A DNA stretch of 64,000 bases from an uncultured Spirochaetaceae bacterium. GTDB taxonomy: Bacteria > Spirochaetota > Spirochaetia > Treponematales > Treponemataceae. The notes under the pieces were generated by a model. That model saw nothing but the letters and a program-made list of their open reading frames with translations, did no database searches and had not been told where the DNA came from. Made by a program: the position numbers and the translations under genes. Position 1 is the first letter of the stretch; every line of letters begins with the position of its first letter. Positions 18,624 through 27,728 of the stretch are shown here, in pieces. Location of the stretch: NCBI GenBank assembly GCA_902802305.1, contig CADCLG010000001.1, positions 289,698 through 353,697 on the forward strand. The letters are read 5' to 3'.

Positions 18624-19727
18624 CTAGAAAGGCAGTGTAATTGAAATACCTGTGGAGAAGTTGATTCCCTGAGCAAGGCTTTCCTTGAATGTCATTTTGT
18701 CGTAACCTTCAGCTGCTTTATAGTGTGTGTAAGAAATATCCTGTACAAGCGAGCCATAAACAGAACCCAATCTAACTTTTGGAGTCTGGAAGGAAACGCC
18801 GAAAATACCAGGGAAGATTGGAGCTTGAACCATCTTATCTGTTCCAAAAAGGGCTTGCGGCTGTGAAGCAACTGTTCCTGTTGAAAGAACCACACCGGCA
18901 TAGAATGAAATATAATCATTCAAATGAAGGGTAAGACAGATTGGAAGATTGAAGGTATTAAATAAGCTTCCAATTTCAAAGTTTGTGTAGGATTGAATAG
19001 GGTAAGTATATCTTACCATAATACCAGGATTTATAGACCATAAGTTAAGCTGGAATTCGGTTTGCAAAGTTCCACCCTTAGGCCAGAAACCAAACTGATT
19101 TGAAGGTGTGTAGAAGCTCCAGTCCAGATAGCCGTTGAAATTAAAGTAAACGCTGGCATTTTTATAACGTTTCATTGAATTTGCGTTAGAAGATTTTGAA
19201 CCTGAGGAAGAAGTTGTTGTTGATGGTGTGTTAGTCGTTGTCGGTGTATCTGGTTTTTGTGAAGTAGAGGCCACACTATCATTTATAATTCTTCCTGCGC
19301 AGTAATAATGAGACTGCCAGTATGGTTCTGAAAGTTTTGAAATAATTACTCCTGTGCGGGGACCATCACTTGCACTGTTCAGCATCTGATTGTTTCCGAG
19401 ATAGATTCCTACGTGAGAAATACTTGAGCCGACAGCAAAGAAAACTAAATCACCTGCTTTGCGTTCACTATCTGAAATTCTTGTTGAAATTTTGTACATT
19501 TCGGCGGCTGTTCTTGGAAGTGATATTCCGGCATCCCTAGCGGCAACGTAAACAAAACCAGAACAGTCCATTCCGCTTCGCGAAGAGCCACCATCACGAT
19601 AAGGAACACCCATATAAGCTTTTGCGCATTGAATAAATTTATCCCGTAAAGAATCAGCTGCAAAAGCGCAGTTGCCAGAAATTAAAATCAAAATAAATAC
19701 ATTAAGAAATAATTTTTTACATTTCAT
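18624..19727 (-). CDS. NlpC/P60 peptidase fused to a predicted outer-membrane barrel
   Basis: 367 residues from the ATG at 19727, with GGGAG ahead; an upstream TTG at 19745 is less likely. A signal peptide ends near AFAA. The NlpC/P60 domain (about 25-140) has catalytic Cys55 in MDCSGFV and His105 in SHVGIYLG, so it probably cuts cell-wall peptides. A Ser/Thr-rich linker (TPTTTNTPSTTTSSSG) leads to about 185 residues of alternating hydrophobic and aromatic beta-strand pattern ending in ISITLPF, whose final Phe is typical of outer-membrane barrels. The fusion would hold a peptidoglycan hydrolase at the outer membrane. The barrel is inferred from pattern only. Confidence 0.8.
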   Translation of the reverse strand: MKCKKLFLNVFILILISGNCAFAADSLRDKFIQCAKAYMGVPYRDGGSSRSGMDCSGFVYVAARDAGISLPRTAAEMYKISTRISDSERKAGDLVFFAVGSSISHVGIYLGNNQMLNSASDGPRTGVIISKLSEPYWQSHYYCAGRIINDSVASTSQKPDTPTTTNTPSTTTSSSGSKSSNANSMKRYKNASVYFNFNGYLDWSFYTPSNQFGFWPKGGTLQTEFQLNLWSINPGIMVRYTYPIQSYTNFEIGSLFNTFNLPICLTLHLNDYISFYAGVVLSTGTVASQPQALFGTDKMVQAPIFPGIFGVSFQTPKVRLGSVYGSLVQDISYTHYKAAEGYDKMTFKESLAQGINFSTGISITLPF

Positions 19728-19837
19728 AAAAACTCCCGTAAACAATGTTCGGCTAATTATAATTTAAAATTTCATAAAATTATATCATAAAACTATAGAA
19801 ACAAAAACAAAAAAATGATAAAATTAAGTTATCAATT

Positions 19838-19911
19838 GGGGAATTAGCTCAGTTGGCTAGAGCACCGGCTTTGCAAGCCGGGTGTCAGGGGTTCAAATCC
19901 CCTATTCTCCA
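19838..19911 (+). tRNA. tRNA-Ala (anticodon TGC)
   Basis: 74 nt cloverleaf. Acceptor stem GGGGAAT/ATTCTCC includes the G3-U70 wobble pair that identifies alanine tRNAs. Anticodon stem CCGGC/GCCGG holds loop TTTGCAA with TGC at 19872-19874. T-loop GTTCAAATC is standard. CCA is not encoded. Confidence 0.97.
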
Positions 19912-19925
19912 ATCTTTTTTTTCTT

Positions 19926-21830
19926 GTGAATATTGAACAAAAGCTTTGTGAAGAGTTAAAAATTTCCCCCGCAACATTAAAAAACTGGCAGAAAGAAAAA
20001 CTGATACCACCACTTCCTGCAGAGTTAACCGGTGATTATCTGAAGCAAATCAGGCAAAATACCAAAAATAAACTTTCTTCCCGCGCAAATAGAAGTCTCT
20101 CTTCAAAAAAACAGACCCTTCATCACGGTCTTACATCGCCAGAACGCAAAAAGCTTTTATCCAGCCTTGTACAGCTTTATGAAGCTTCAAAACTTACTCC
20201 CGAAGAGGCCGTTTTTTCTCTCTGTTACCGTTGCCTTGTCTGTGAAAATCTACTCGAATCATCTTTTTTGTCTGACACTTTTATTACCCGTCAAATGCTT
20301 GAATGGAAAAAATCTCTGGAAGAAAAAGCAGAGGCTTCGAAAAGTCCGCTAAATCCTTCACTTTTTGATGCTTTTTTTATTTCTAATGAAGATGACGATT
20401 TAATTGGTGCCTTTTATCAGTCGATTCTCAGCCTTTCAAAAAAATCAGGCAGCGGAAGCTTTTATACTCCCCAATCACTTTTGAAAGATATTCATATTCC
20501 TTCCAATAAATCTGTTTATGACCCCTGCTGTGGAAGTGGAAACATCCTGCTTAAAGTTCTTTCAAAAAATCATCAGCCGGACTTAATTTTTGCTTCGGAT
20601 ATAGATGAAATTGCTCTAAAAATCTGCCGCGTTAATCTTGTTCTATTTTTTCATAATCCTGATATTAAGGCAAAGATTTTTTATCGTGATTTTATTTTTC
20701 TGCCCGATAAGGAGCTTGCTTGTGCAAATACTGACAAAACTCTTTACGATTATATTATTACAAATCCGCCTTGGGGGGCTGTTTTTTCTGCCAACCAAAA
20801 AACTTTATTAAAAGAAAAATATCCCCTCTTGAAAACATCAGAAAGCTTTTCTCTCTGCCTTTACAATGCTTTTTTTTCTCTTTCTGAAAAAGCAAGTCTG
20901 TATTTTTTTCTTCCAAAATCTTTTCTCAATGTTTCAAAACACAAAAAAATCCGCCAGTTTTTGCTTGAACAGAATTGCAGCCTGAAAATATGTGATTTTG
21001 GAAATGCTTTTAAGGGGGTTGTTTCCCAGACGATTTTGCTAAAGCTTGAAAAATGCATTGATAAAGACTGGAAAAATAAAGAAAGGAAAATTGAAAGCTC
21101 AGCTGGAATAATTCCACAAGAAAGCATTCTTCCTCCTGATTATTTTATTCCTCTTTTTCCACCTGATAAGCTTTTTATAAATCAAAAGCTTTTGGAGAGA
21201 TTATCCTATATTACTCTTAAAAATCAGGCTATTTTTGGCATGGGAATTGTTACCGGCAATAATAAAGCTGTTTTCAGGCAGAAAAAGTCAGATACTTCAA
21301 GTGATTCAGGTGATTCAGATGAAAGTGCAGATAGGGTAGCTTTAAAAAAAGAGCCTGTTTATCGTGGCAAAGATATTCAGCCTTATCAACTTAGTGAAAC
21401 AAATCTCAAAATACAATTTAATAGGGATGATTTTCAGCAGTCGGCTCCAGAAAAACTCTACCGTCAGAAAAAAATAGTTTATCGTTTTATAGCAGATCAT
21501 CCAATTTGTTGTATTGATGAAAAAGGCTGCCTTTTTTTGAACAGTGCCAATTTTTTCATTCCATCACAGGAACTGAATTATCCCTGGGAAAGCATAGTTT
21601 GTCTTTTTAACAGCAGTTTTTATGCGGAATATTATAAAAATACCTTTGCAAGTTTAAAAATTTTACGTTCTCATCTGGAAAAGCTGCCTCTTTTTTTATT
21701 TACACAAGACCAGCACAAACAGTTAAAAGAGCTTTATGACAAGGCTAATAGTGATTTTCCACAAAAAAATCAAATTCAGGCCGAGATTGATGACCTTTTG
21801 CGCCACTTTTTGTGTCCAACCTCTAAATAG
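19926..21830 (+). CDS. Solitary N6-adenine DNA methyltransferase
   Basis: 634 residues from a GTG at 19926, 14 bp after the tRNA-Ala gene; no Shine-Dalgarno is visible, so it may be read from the tRNA transcript or start further in. The N-terminus (LKISPATLKNWQKEKLI) looks like a small helix-turn-helix. The methyltransferase core shows motif I VYDPCCGSGNILLK and motif IV TNPPWGAV, near residues 198-290. The C-terminal part (after about 420) resembles the target-recognition region of Type IIG/Eco57I-like enzymes. No nuclease domain or partner endonuclease is present, so it may serve regulation or protection rather than restriction. An odd low-complexity SSDSGDSDESAD stretch lies near residue 460. 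Confidence 0.83.
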   Translation: MNIEQKLCEELKISPATLKNWQKEKLIPPLPAELTGDYLKQIRQNTKNKLSSRANRSLSSKKQTLHHGLTSPERKKLLSSLVQLYEASKLTPEEAVFSLCYRCLVCENLLESSFLSDTFITRQMLEWKKSLEEKAEASKSPLNPSLFDAFFISNEDDDLIGAFYQSILSLSKKSGSGSFYTPQSLLKDIHIPSNKSVYDPCCGSGNILLKVLSKNHQPDLIFASDIDEIALKICRVNLVLFFHNPDIKAKIFYRDFIFLPDKELACANTDKTLYDYIITNPPWGAVFSANQKTLLKEKYPLLKTSESFSLCLYNAFFSLSEKASLYFFLPKSFLNVSKHKKIRQFLLEQNCSLKICDFGNAFKGVVSQTILLKLEKCIDKDWKNKERKIESSAGIIPQESILPPDYFIPLFPPDKLFINQKLLERLSYITLKNQAIFGMGIVTGNNKAVFRQKKSDTSSDSGDSDESADRVALKKEPVYRGKDIQPYQLSETNLKIQFNRDDFQQSAPEKLYRQKKIVYRFIADHPICCIDEKGCLFLNSANFFIPSQELNYPWESIVCLFNSSFYAEYYKNTFASLKILRSHLEKLPLFLFTQDQHKQLKELYDKANSDFPQKNQIQAEIDDLLRHFLCPTSK

Positions 21831-21874
21831 CTTTGTTTAAAACTAAACAAATTGATTAAAACTGAATTAATTTT

Positions 21875-21903
21875 TTTACAATTATAAATTTCTGCTGTAT
21901 AAT
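21875..21903 (+). promoter_or_regulatory. Sigma-70 promoter giving a leaderless cheR mRNA
   Basis: TTTACA (21875-21880), 17 bp, TATAAT (21898-21903). The ATG at 21910 is 6 bp past the -10, where transcription itself would begin, and there is no Shine-Dalgarno. Confidence 0.7.
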
Positions 21904-21909
21904 GGGTGT

Positions 21910-22725
21910 ATGTTAGAGATTTTAAGCGATATAGATTATGAAAAATTCCGTAAACTAATTTATGATGAGAGCGGAATTACCTTTTCTGCAACGAATCGTT
22001 CTATTCTTGATGGAAGAATAAAAGAACTGTTACGTAAGAAAAATATTGCTACACCTGCAGAATATTATCAGTTAGTTACTCACAATTCTGATGAAATGAA
22101 AGAAATGTTGGATTCAATCACAACGAATCTTACCCGTTTTTTTAGAAATCAGCCGCATTTTGATGCTTTTATTAATTATGTCATACCAAATGTTTTGGAG
22201 CGAAAAAAAGCTTCATCCTTTGATAAGACTGTAAAAATCTGGAGTGCAGGTTGTTCTACTGGAGAAGAGCCTTTAACAATATCCATGATTTTAAAGGAGA
22301 TTCTTCCGCCTGGCTATAATTTCCAGATTACAGCTTCTGATATTTCTTTAAAATCTCTGCTTGTTGGGCAAAAAGGTTTTTATCCTGATGCAAAAGTTGA
22401 AGGAATTCCTGAAAACTACCTTTCTAAATATTTTACAAAAATTGAAGGGGGGTATCAGGCTAATAAAGAAATCCTTGACCCAATCAAATTCGACTATCAT
22501 AATCTGAAAAACGATTCTGGAATTAGAAATCTGGATGTTATTTTCTGCCGAAATGTGTTAATCTATTTTGACGAGGCAGCTCAGCTTTCAGTTGTGAATC
22601 GTTTTTATGATGCTCTTGCCAATAATGCGTTTTTATTTATCGGTCATTCTGAGTCTTTGTTTGGCATGAAAACACAATTTGAATTCTTAAAAACTGAATG
22701 GGCTTGTTTATATCACAAAAAATAA
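21910..22725 (+). CDS. cheR: Chemotaxis protein methyltransferase
   Basis: 271 residues. CheR uses SAM to methylate glutamates on chemoreceptors, setting the adaptation state. The N-terminal helical domain (about 5-75) leads to TTNLTRFFRNQPHFDAF, then SAM motif I IWSAGCSTGEEPL near residue 115, DVIFCRNVLIYFD and GHSESLF at the C-terminus, all standard. The cheB gene follows 21 bp downstream on the same strand, giving a methylation/demethylation pair. The gene starts without a Shine-Dalgarno directly after a strong promoter. Confidence 0.95.
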   Translation: MLEILSDIDYEKFRKLIYDESGITFSATNRSILDGRIKELLRKKNIATPAEYYQLVTHNSDEMKEMLDSITTNLTRFFRNQPHFDAFINYVIPNVLERKKASSFDKTVKIWSAGCSTGEEPLTISMILKEILPPGYNFQITASDISLKSLLVGQKGFYPDAKVEGIPENYLSKYFTKIEGGYQANKEILDPIKFDYHNLKNDSGIRNLDVIFCRNVLIYFDEAAQLSVVNRFYDALANNAFLFIGHSESLFGMKTQFEFLKTEWACLYHKK

Positions 22726-22746
22726 AGTTTTAGGTGGGGATATTTC

Positions 22747-23949
22747 ATGGAAGATATTGCAGTAATGTGTTGCGATGATTCTGCCTTAATGCGAAATCTT
22801 ATAAGCAGAATTGTTGATGATACAGTTGGTTTAAAAATAATCGGCAAAGCGGAAAATGGGCTGGACTTAATTGAAAAATTAAAAACCCTTTCGCCGGATG
22901 TAATTCTTCTTGATATAGAAATGCCAAAAATGAATGGAGTTGAATTCCTTAAAAAGCGCAAGGAACTTAGGATAGATACTCCAATCATTGTACTTTCCAG
23001 CATTGCAACAGAAGGCGCTGCCGTTACAATGCAGTGTCTGGAGTTAGGTGCTTCTGACTTTATTACTAAGCCAGGCGGTTCTTCAATCTCTCTGAATATT
23101 GCAGATGTTTCCGGTGATATTATTGAATGTATTTCTTCTTACGGTGGTGCCTATGCCCGTATGCACGGAAAGAGTGTATATGATCCGGAATTCTTCCTTC
23201 ATCAGAAAAAATTAAAGGAAGCAACCCGCCGTATTGCAAAACAAAAGGGTGATGAAGCCGCAAAAGCAGTGACCCTTTCAAAAGCAGATATTGCCAGTCT
23301 TTCATCATGGACACCTGCTGTAGAAAAGAAGCCTTCTGTCATTGTACCGGAAAGAGAAGGCGGAAGAATAGAAATTATTGCAATTGGTATTTCAACAGGC
23401 GGACCAAACGCCCTGCGAGAAATGTTTAAATATCTAGATGCTTCCCTGCGACAGCCTATTGTTGTTGTTCAGCACATGCCGGCTGGTTTTACAGCGGAGT
23501 TTGCCGCAAGTCTTGATAATATCTGTCCTCTAACTGTTACCGAAGCAAAAGACGGTGAGCCTTTACTTAGTGGCCATGTCTATATTGCACCGGGAAATTA
23601 TCACATGCAGATAGTACGCAAACCAATCGGCAATATAATCCGTCTTAATCAGGATACTCAAAGAAACGGACACAGACCGTCGGTTGATGTTCTTTTTGAA
23701 TCCATTGCAGAGGTTTACGGAAATAAAGCTCTTGGTGTAATAATGACTGGAATGGGAAGAGATGGCGCTGCTCAATTGGCCGAAATGCGTAAAAAAGGAG
23801 CCTGGACTTTAGGACAGAATCAGGCTTCCAGCATAGTTTATGGAATGCCTAAAGTTGCCTTTGAAATGGGAGCTGTTCAAAAGCAAGTAGCCCTTGCTGA
23901 TATGGCAGGAGAAATTAACAAACTTGCTACTGAGCATTTATACAGATAA
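22747..23949 (+). CDS. cheB: Chemotaxis glutamate methylesterase
   Basis: 400 residues. Receiver domain (about 3-125) with the acidic pair in CCDDSALM, phospho-acceptor Asp in ILLDIEMPKMNG and Lys in TKPGG. A longer than usual linker (about 130-205) joins it to the methylesterase domain with catalytic Ser in GISTGGPNAL, His in QHMPAGFTAEFA and Asp in MTGMGRDGA. It removes methyl groups from, or deamidates, chemoreceptors when phosphorylated by CheA. GGTGGGG precedes the ATG. It ends 1 bp from the stop of the opposing TPR gene. No cheA, cheW or receptor gene lies in this window. Confidence 0.95.
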   Translation: MEDIAVMCCDDSALMRNLISRIVDDTVGLKIIGKAENGLDLIEKLKTLSPDVILLDIEMPKMNGVEFLKKRKELRIDTPIIVLSSIATEGAAVTMQCLELGASDFITKPGGSSISLNIADVSGDIIECISSYGGAYARMHGKSVYDPEFFLHQKKLKEATRRIAKQKGDEAAKAVTLSKADIASLSSWTPAVEKKPSVIVPEREGGRIEIIAIGISTGGPNALREMFKYLDASLRQPIVVVQHMPAGFTAEFAASLDNICPLTVTEAKDGEPLLSGHVYIAPGNYHMQIVRKPIGNIIRLNQDTQRNGHRPSVDVLFESIAEVYGNKALGVIMTGMGRDGAAQLAEMRKKGAWTLGQNQASSIVYGMPKVAFEMGAVQKQVALADMAGEINKLATEHLYR

Positions 23950-23950
23950 A

Positions 23951-24463
23951 TTATAATTCATTAAGGCGTTTCTGACATTCAGCGACGCCTTTTTCATTTT
24001 TAAGCTCTGAATAAGTATCGCGAAGATTGAAAATAGCATCTTCATAATAGGGATTGAGAATAACTGCATTCTGGAAAGCGTCGCTGGCCTTTTCAAATTG
24101 CTCACTCTTAAAATGCACTACTCCTAAAAGATTCCAGAAATGAGGATTTTCGCTGTTTATTTCTATTCCCTCGTAGCAGTAATTGAGTGCATCCTGCATT
24201 TTATTTGCCTGCATACACGTAGTTCCCAAGGCTTCAAGGATTTCTTCATCGTAGTAATTCAGTTCATGGGCCTTTCTGAAAGAATTGATTGCATTTACCA
24301 TGTCACCAGAGTTTCTGTAAGTAACACCAAGGTTATACCAGACCAGATGATTGTCATTGTCAATTGTAACAGCTCTCTGAAGGCAGGCAATAGCATCCTT
24401 GTAATTTCCTTTGGAGGCAAGAATGAGGGCTTGATTGTTAAGTTTATCTGCACGTTCTATCAT
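23951..24463 (-). CDS. Tetratricopeptide repeat protein
   Basis: 170 residues made of about four TPR units (for example KGNYKDAIACLQRAVTIDNDN, GDMVNAINSFRKAHEL), without signal peptide or membrane segment. TPR proteins scaffold protein contacts; no specific partner can be named. Its start overlaps the stop of the polyprenyl synthase gene by 4 bases, so the two are translated together. It converges on cheB. Confidence 0.85.
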   Translation of the reverse strand: MIERADKLNNQALILASKGNYKDAIACLQRAVTIDNDNHLVWYNLGVTYRNSGDMVNAINSFRKAHELNYYDEEILEALGTTCMQANKMQDALNYCYEGIEINSENPHFWNLLGVVHFKSEQFEKASDAFQNAVILNPYYEDAIFNLRDTYSELKNEKGVAECQKRLNEL

Positions 24464-25554
24464 TTAAAATCCTTTGGAATCATTGAATCAAATAAATCTG
24501 TGATTAATGAAGCTGTCTTCTCTGAATCTGACGCCTGTAACTGCTTGTATCCGTCAAAATATCCGGCAAAAGCCCTGCAATTTTTGTGAATGAGATTTTT
24601 GCCTTTTTCCGCTGCTTCTGTAATGCAGTTGCTTTGTTCCAGAAGAGCTATACATTCTTCAACAGCAGGTGAATTAATTCCTTCTTTCTGAGCCTGTTCC
24701 ATCAAAGCAGAGATTTTTTCCTTATCTTCTGGACACTTTTCAATATGGATTAAAACCGGCAGGGATTTTTTTCCTTCAACAATATCATCACCGCGCTTTT
24801 TACCAGGGTTGCCTTTTGTAAGATTGATTACATCATCAATAATCTGAAAGCCAATTCCTATATTTGCGGCAATCTCACCGATTTTTTCGCAATCTTCTGT
24901 TGCAGCACCACCTGCGGTAAATCCAACCTTAGCGGCAAGGGAAGCCAGCGTTCCAGTTTTGCACTTTACCATAGACATATATTCATCCTGATTAGGAAAA
25001 ATGTTCTTATTTCTGTGCCAGTAAATATCCATAGCCTGACCAAGATGAAGTCGTCTCAATTCATTTGTGTAAAGATTATAAAAGTTCAGTCTCAGGGAAT
25101 CTGGAATATTAATTCGATTTAGACAGACTGGAGCTTCAAAATAAAGCCAGGAAGCTGCATTCAGAGCTGTATCGAGTCCGTAAGTTATGTAGGCAGAAGG
25201 TTTTCCTCGTCGCAAATCAGCAGAATCTTCTATATCATCATGAATTAAACTTGCTGTGTGAACAAACTCAACAAGGGGAGTAAGGGCATAAGCTTCATCT
25301 TCTGAGATAGAATTGTCATAAAAGTTTTTGGACAGTTCATAACTCAAAATCAAAAGCAGAGGTCGCCAGCGTTTTCCTCCCAAACTGATTAATTCTCTGT
25401 TGGGCTGGATAAGGTTCTGGATGTACTGAGCTTTTACTGATGGAGAAAGTTCTGCAAATGAAGATTTCTGCCACTCTTGGGTAAAATCCATAGAAAGCGC
25501 TTTATCAAGAGCGGCTTCAATTTTAGTTAATCTCTCTGTAAAATCGTTTTTCAT
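24460..25554 (-). CDS. Polyprenyl (trans-isoprenyl) diphosphate synthase
   Basis: 364 residues. The first Asp-rich motif HDDIEDSADLRRG and the second IIDDVINLT bind Mg-diphosphate; GGKRWRPLLL at the N-terminus binds isopentenyl diphosphate. The enzyme lengthens allylic diphosphates by head-to-tail addition, making precursors for quinones or undecaprenyl-like lipids. Chain length cannot be told from the sequence. The second motif is DDxxN rather than DDxxD. The protein has a somewhat long C-terminal extension. A strong promoter lies 8 bp before the ATG, suggesting a leaderless transcript. Confidence 0.9.
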   Translation of the reverse strand: MKNDFTERLTKIEAALDKALSMDFTQEWQKSSFAELSPSVKAQYIQNLIQPNRELISLGGKRWRPLLLILSYELSKNFYDNSISEDEAYALTPLVEFVHTASLIHDDIEDSADLRRGKPSAYITYGLDTALNAASWLYFEAPVCLNRINIPDSLRLNFYNLYTNELRRLHLGQAMDIYWHRNKNIFPNQDEYMSMVKCKTGTLASLAAKVGFTAGGAATEDCEKIGEIAANIGIGFQIIDDVINLTKGNPGKKRGDDIVEGKKSLPVLIHIEKCPEDKEKISALMEQAQKEGINSPAVEECIALLEQSNCITEAAEKGKNLIHKNCRAFAGYFDGYKQLQASDSEKTASLITDLFDSMIPKDFK

Positions 25555-25562
25555 GTCCCTGC

Positions 25563-25591
25563 ATTATATGCTATAATTCAAAAAATGTAAA
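25563..25591 (-). promoter_or_regulatory. Sigma-70 promoter of the polyprenyl synthase gene
   Basis: Minus strand: TTTACA (25586-25591), 17 bp, TATAAT (25563-25568), then 8 bp to the ATG. It has the same -35, -10 and spacing as the cheR promoter. AGGGA lies only 1 bp before the ATG, too close to act as a ribosome site. Confidence 0.65.
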
Positions 25592-25604
25592 ATTAGGATT
25601 GAAT

Positions 25605-26597
25605 ATGAAATTAATTTGTGGACCTATGGCTACGGTCAGTCATCCTGCCTTTAGATTTCTTGTAGAAAAGTTTGGCGGTTGTGATGAATATTTTACCGAA
25701 ATGATAAATGCGGGAACTCTTTTGACTGGCGGTCCTTTTGAAAAATATTATCTGGATTCTTCTCCCTGTCCTCAAAAAATTGTCTGGCAGCTTACATCAA
25801 AAAATACGGAGCTAATGCTGGGTGCGGCAGAAAGAATTGTAAAGCTTGATGGCATTGGAATTGATTTGAATATGGGCTGTTCTGCTCCCGATATTTATAA
25901 AACCGGTGCCGGCATTTCCTGGATGATTAAAGACAGGGCTGAAACTTTTGCAATGGTTGAAGGGGTAGGGAAGATTATCAGCCTTTATAATTCTTCTGCA
26001 GTCGATAATAAAAAACGTTTCAGCGTAAAACTCCGCCTTGGTGATGACAATTTTACTGATGAAGGCTTCTTCTCTTTTTGTGACGGGCTTGTAGAGCGGG
26101 GAGTTCAGCTTTTGACCCTTCATCCGCGTACAAAAAAAGAAAAGCTTACCTTAACTCCACGTTATGCCTATTGCCAGAAGCTTGCTGAACGCTATAAGGG
26201 CTCTGGTCTGCAGATTTATTTGAATGGAAATATCAAAGATAAGGCTTCTTATGATTATGCTCTTTCTGTCGCACCAGATGTAGATGGCGTGATGATTTCG
26301 CGTGCTTCTGTTCAAAAGCCCTGGATTTTTTCTGAATTAAAGCAGTCGTCTTTGAAAGAGTCGATTGATATGCAGGAGCTGGCCCTTTCTTTTATTGATG
26401 ATGTAGAAAAATATCAGCCGCCTGAGTTTTGGAAAACCAGATTGCAGCGCTTTTTTACTTATTTTTGCATGAACTTTAAGTTTTCACATTATGCCCAGAC
26501 TCAGTTCTTAAATGCTAAGGATAACGAAGACCTGCGCTCTCGCATAAAAGATTTTTTTGAAAAATGTCCTGAAGAAAAGCTTTTTATTCCCAAATAA
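25605..26597 (+). CDS. tRNA-dihydrouridine synthase family protein
   Basis: 330 residues from ATG 25605, with AGGA 6 bp ahead; TTG at 25599 is less likely. It is an FMN-dependent Dus fold enzyme that reduces uridines in tRNA. Visible marks: CGPMATVSHPAFR at the N-terminus (FMN site), the catalytic Cys in LNMGCSAPDIYKTGAG, LHPRTKKEK and YLNGNIKDK. It diverges from the polyprenyl synthase gene. DusA, B or C subtype cannot be set by eye. Confidence 0.88.
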   Translation: MKLICGPMATVSHPAFRFLVEKFGGCDEYFTEMINAGTLLTGGPFEKYYLDSSPCPQKIVWQLTSKNTELMLGAAERIVKLDGIGIDLNMGCSAPDIYKTGAGISWMIKDRAETFAMVEGVGKIISLYNSSAVDNKKRFSVKLRLGDDNFTDEGFFSFCDGLVERGVQLLTLHPRTKKEKLTLTPRYAYCQKLAERYKGSGLQIYLNGNIKDKASYDYALSVAPDVDGVMISRASVQKPWIFSELKQSSLKESIDMQELALSFIDDVEKYQPPEFWKTRLQRFFTYFCMNFKFSHYAQTQFLNAKDNEDLRSRIKDFFEKCPEEKLFIPK

Positions 26598-26667
26598 TTC
26601 TAAAAATTGCTGCCCGTATAGTTACTTGGTATAGTATTTTTCTTTGATTTAAATTATATTTTCCCTT

Positions 26668-27708
26668 ATGAAGAGAAAGGTTTTATTAGTATTAGTATTG
26701 CTTTCTGCCATTTCAGCTTTTGCAGTGGAGAATTCTGTTGAAGAAGTAATGCAGGGGCTTGATGAAGTTGTAGAGGGCTATGGTTATGAAGAAGCATTGG
26801 TAACAATTGGCTTTATCACTTATCAGGATTCTAACACTTGTGGAACGATTGTACCGTATATTCAGGAGAGAATTAAAAAAGTATCTGAAAATTTACAGCA
26901 CATCAAAATTGTAAAAACTACAGAACTGTCGGAATATGAACAGTCTGGTATTGCAACCAGAGGACTTGGCAGGGGAATTGGTGACGATAATTCAACTTCA
27001 AAGCAAAAAAAGTTGATTTTGGACGGTACATATACTCCTGACAGCGGACATATTTTATTTCAGCTCACACTGCATGATGTCGAAAACGAATTCTGGGAAT
27101 ACGCTGCAAGCTGGGTCACATTAGAGGAAGTTACAGGTTATACTTTATATCCGACAAATATAAAGCTTGCAGAAACTGTTCAGGAAGATTTTAATGAAAT
27201 AACTAATCAGACAGATACGACAGATTCTAATCAGAATAATAATCAGAATAATTCTCAAAAGCAGAATACTAAAACAGCAGGTCGTATCAATCTTTCTGCT
27301 TCCATGCTGGATTCAAATGGGGAACTTGTAAATATTCTTCACCCGAATGATGTTGTTCGCTTTAAAATCACAGCAGATTTTGACTGTTATATTGCAATCT
27401 TGTGTATTGATGCAAATGGTGTAAAAACATGGCTTCCTACTACCAGTAATTTTATGGAAGCAAATGTATCTCGTTTGTTCCCTGATATTTCCGGTGCAGT
27501 TCTTAGAGTTGCAAATGACGGAGTTTTTGGTGCAGAGCAGGTTGTTATATATGCCAGCACAGGCAAAGAGGGACTTCCAAGCCAGGGAGATAACGGAAAA
27601 TACACAAGTCAGGATCTTCACATGATTATGAAAAATCAGCAGAATGCGAGAAAAGATAAAAACAATAAAACTGGTACCTTTAAAATTACGTACACAATTA
27701 TTAAATAA
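26668..27708 (+). CDS. Exported protein with DUF4384-like C-terminal domain
   Basis: 346 residues with a signal peptide (cleavage after AISAFA). The N-terminal part (about 25-175) resembles periplasmic CsgG/FlgO-like folds that hold a GFITYQDSNTCGTIVPYIQERI-type stretch, here only suggestive. A Gln/Asn-rich linker (about 188-205) leads to a DUF4384-type beta domain (about 210-330: LHPNDVVRFKITADFDCYI, GVKTWLPT). DUF4384 is often linked to bacterial caspase-like proteins, and the next gene is one. TATATT lies 7 bp before the ATG with no Shine-Dalgarno. It begins the three-gene exported set. Confidence 0.75.
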   Translation: MKRKVLLVLVLLSAISAFAVENSVEEVMQGLDEVVEGYGYEEALVTIGFITYQDSNTCGTIVPYIQERIKKVSENLQHIKIVKTTELSEYEQSGIATRGLGRGIGDDNSTSKQKKLILDGTYTPDSGHILFQLTLHDVENEFWEYAASWVTLEEVTGYTLYPTNIKLAETVQEDFNEITNQTDTTDSNQNNNQNNSQKQNTKTAGRINLSASMLDSNGELVNILHPNDVVRFKITADFDCYIAILCIDANGVKTWLPTTSNFMEANVSRLFPDISGAVLRVANDGVFGAEQVVIYASTGKEGLPSQGDNGKYTSQDLHMIMKNQQNARKDKNNKTGTFKITYTIIK

Positions 27709-27728
27709 ATATATGGAGAAATAAAAAA

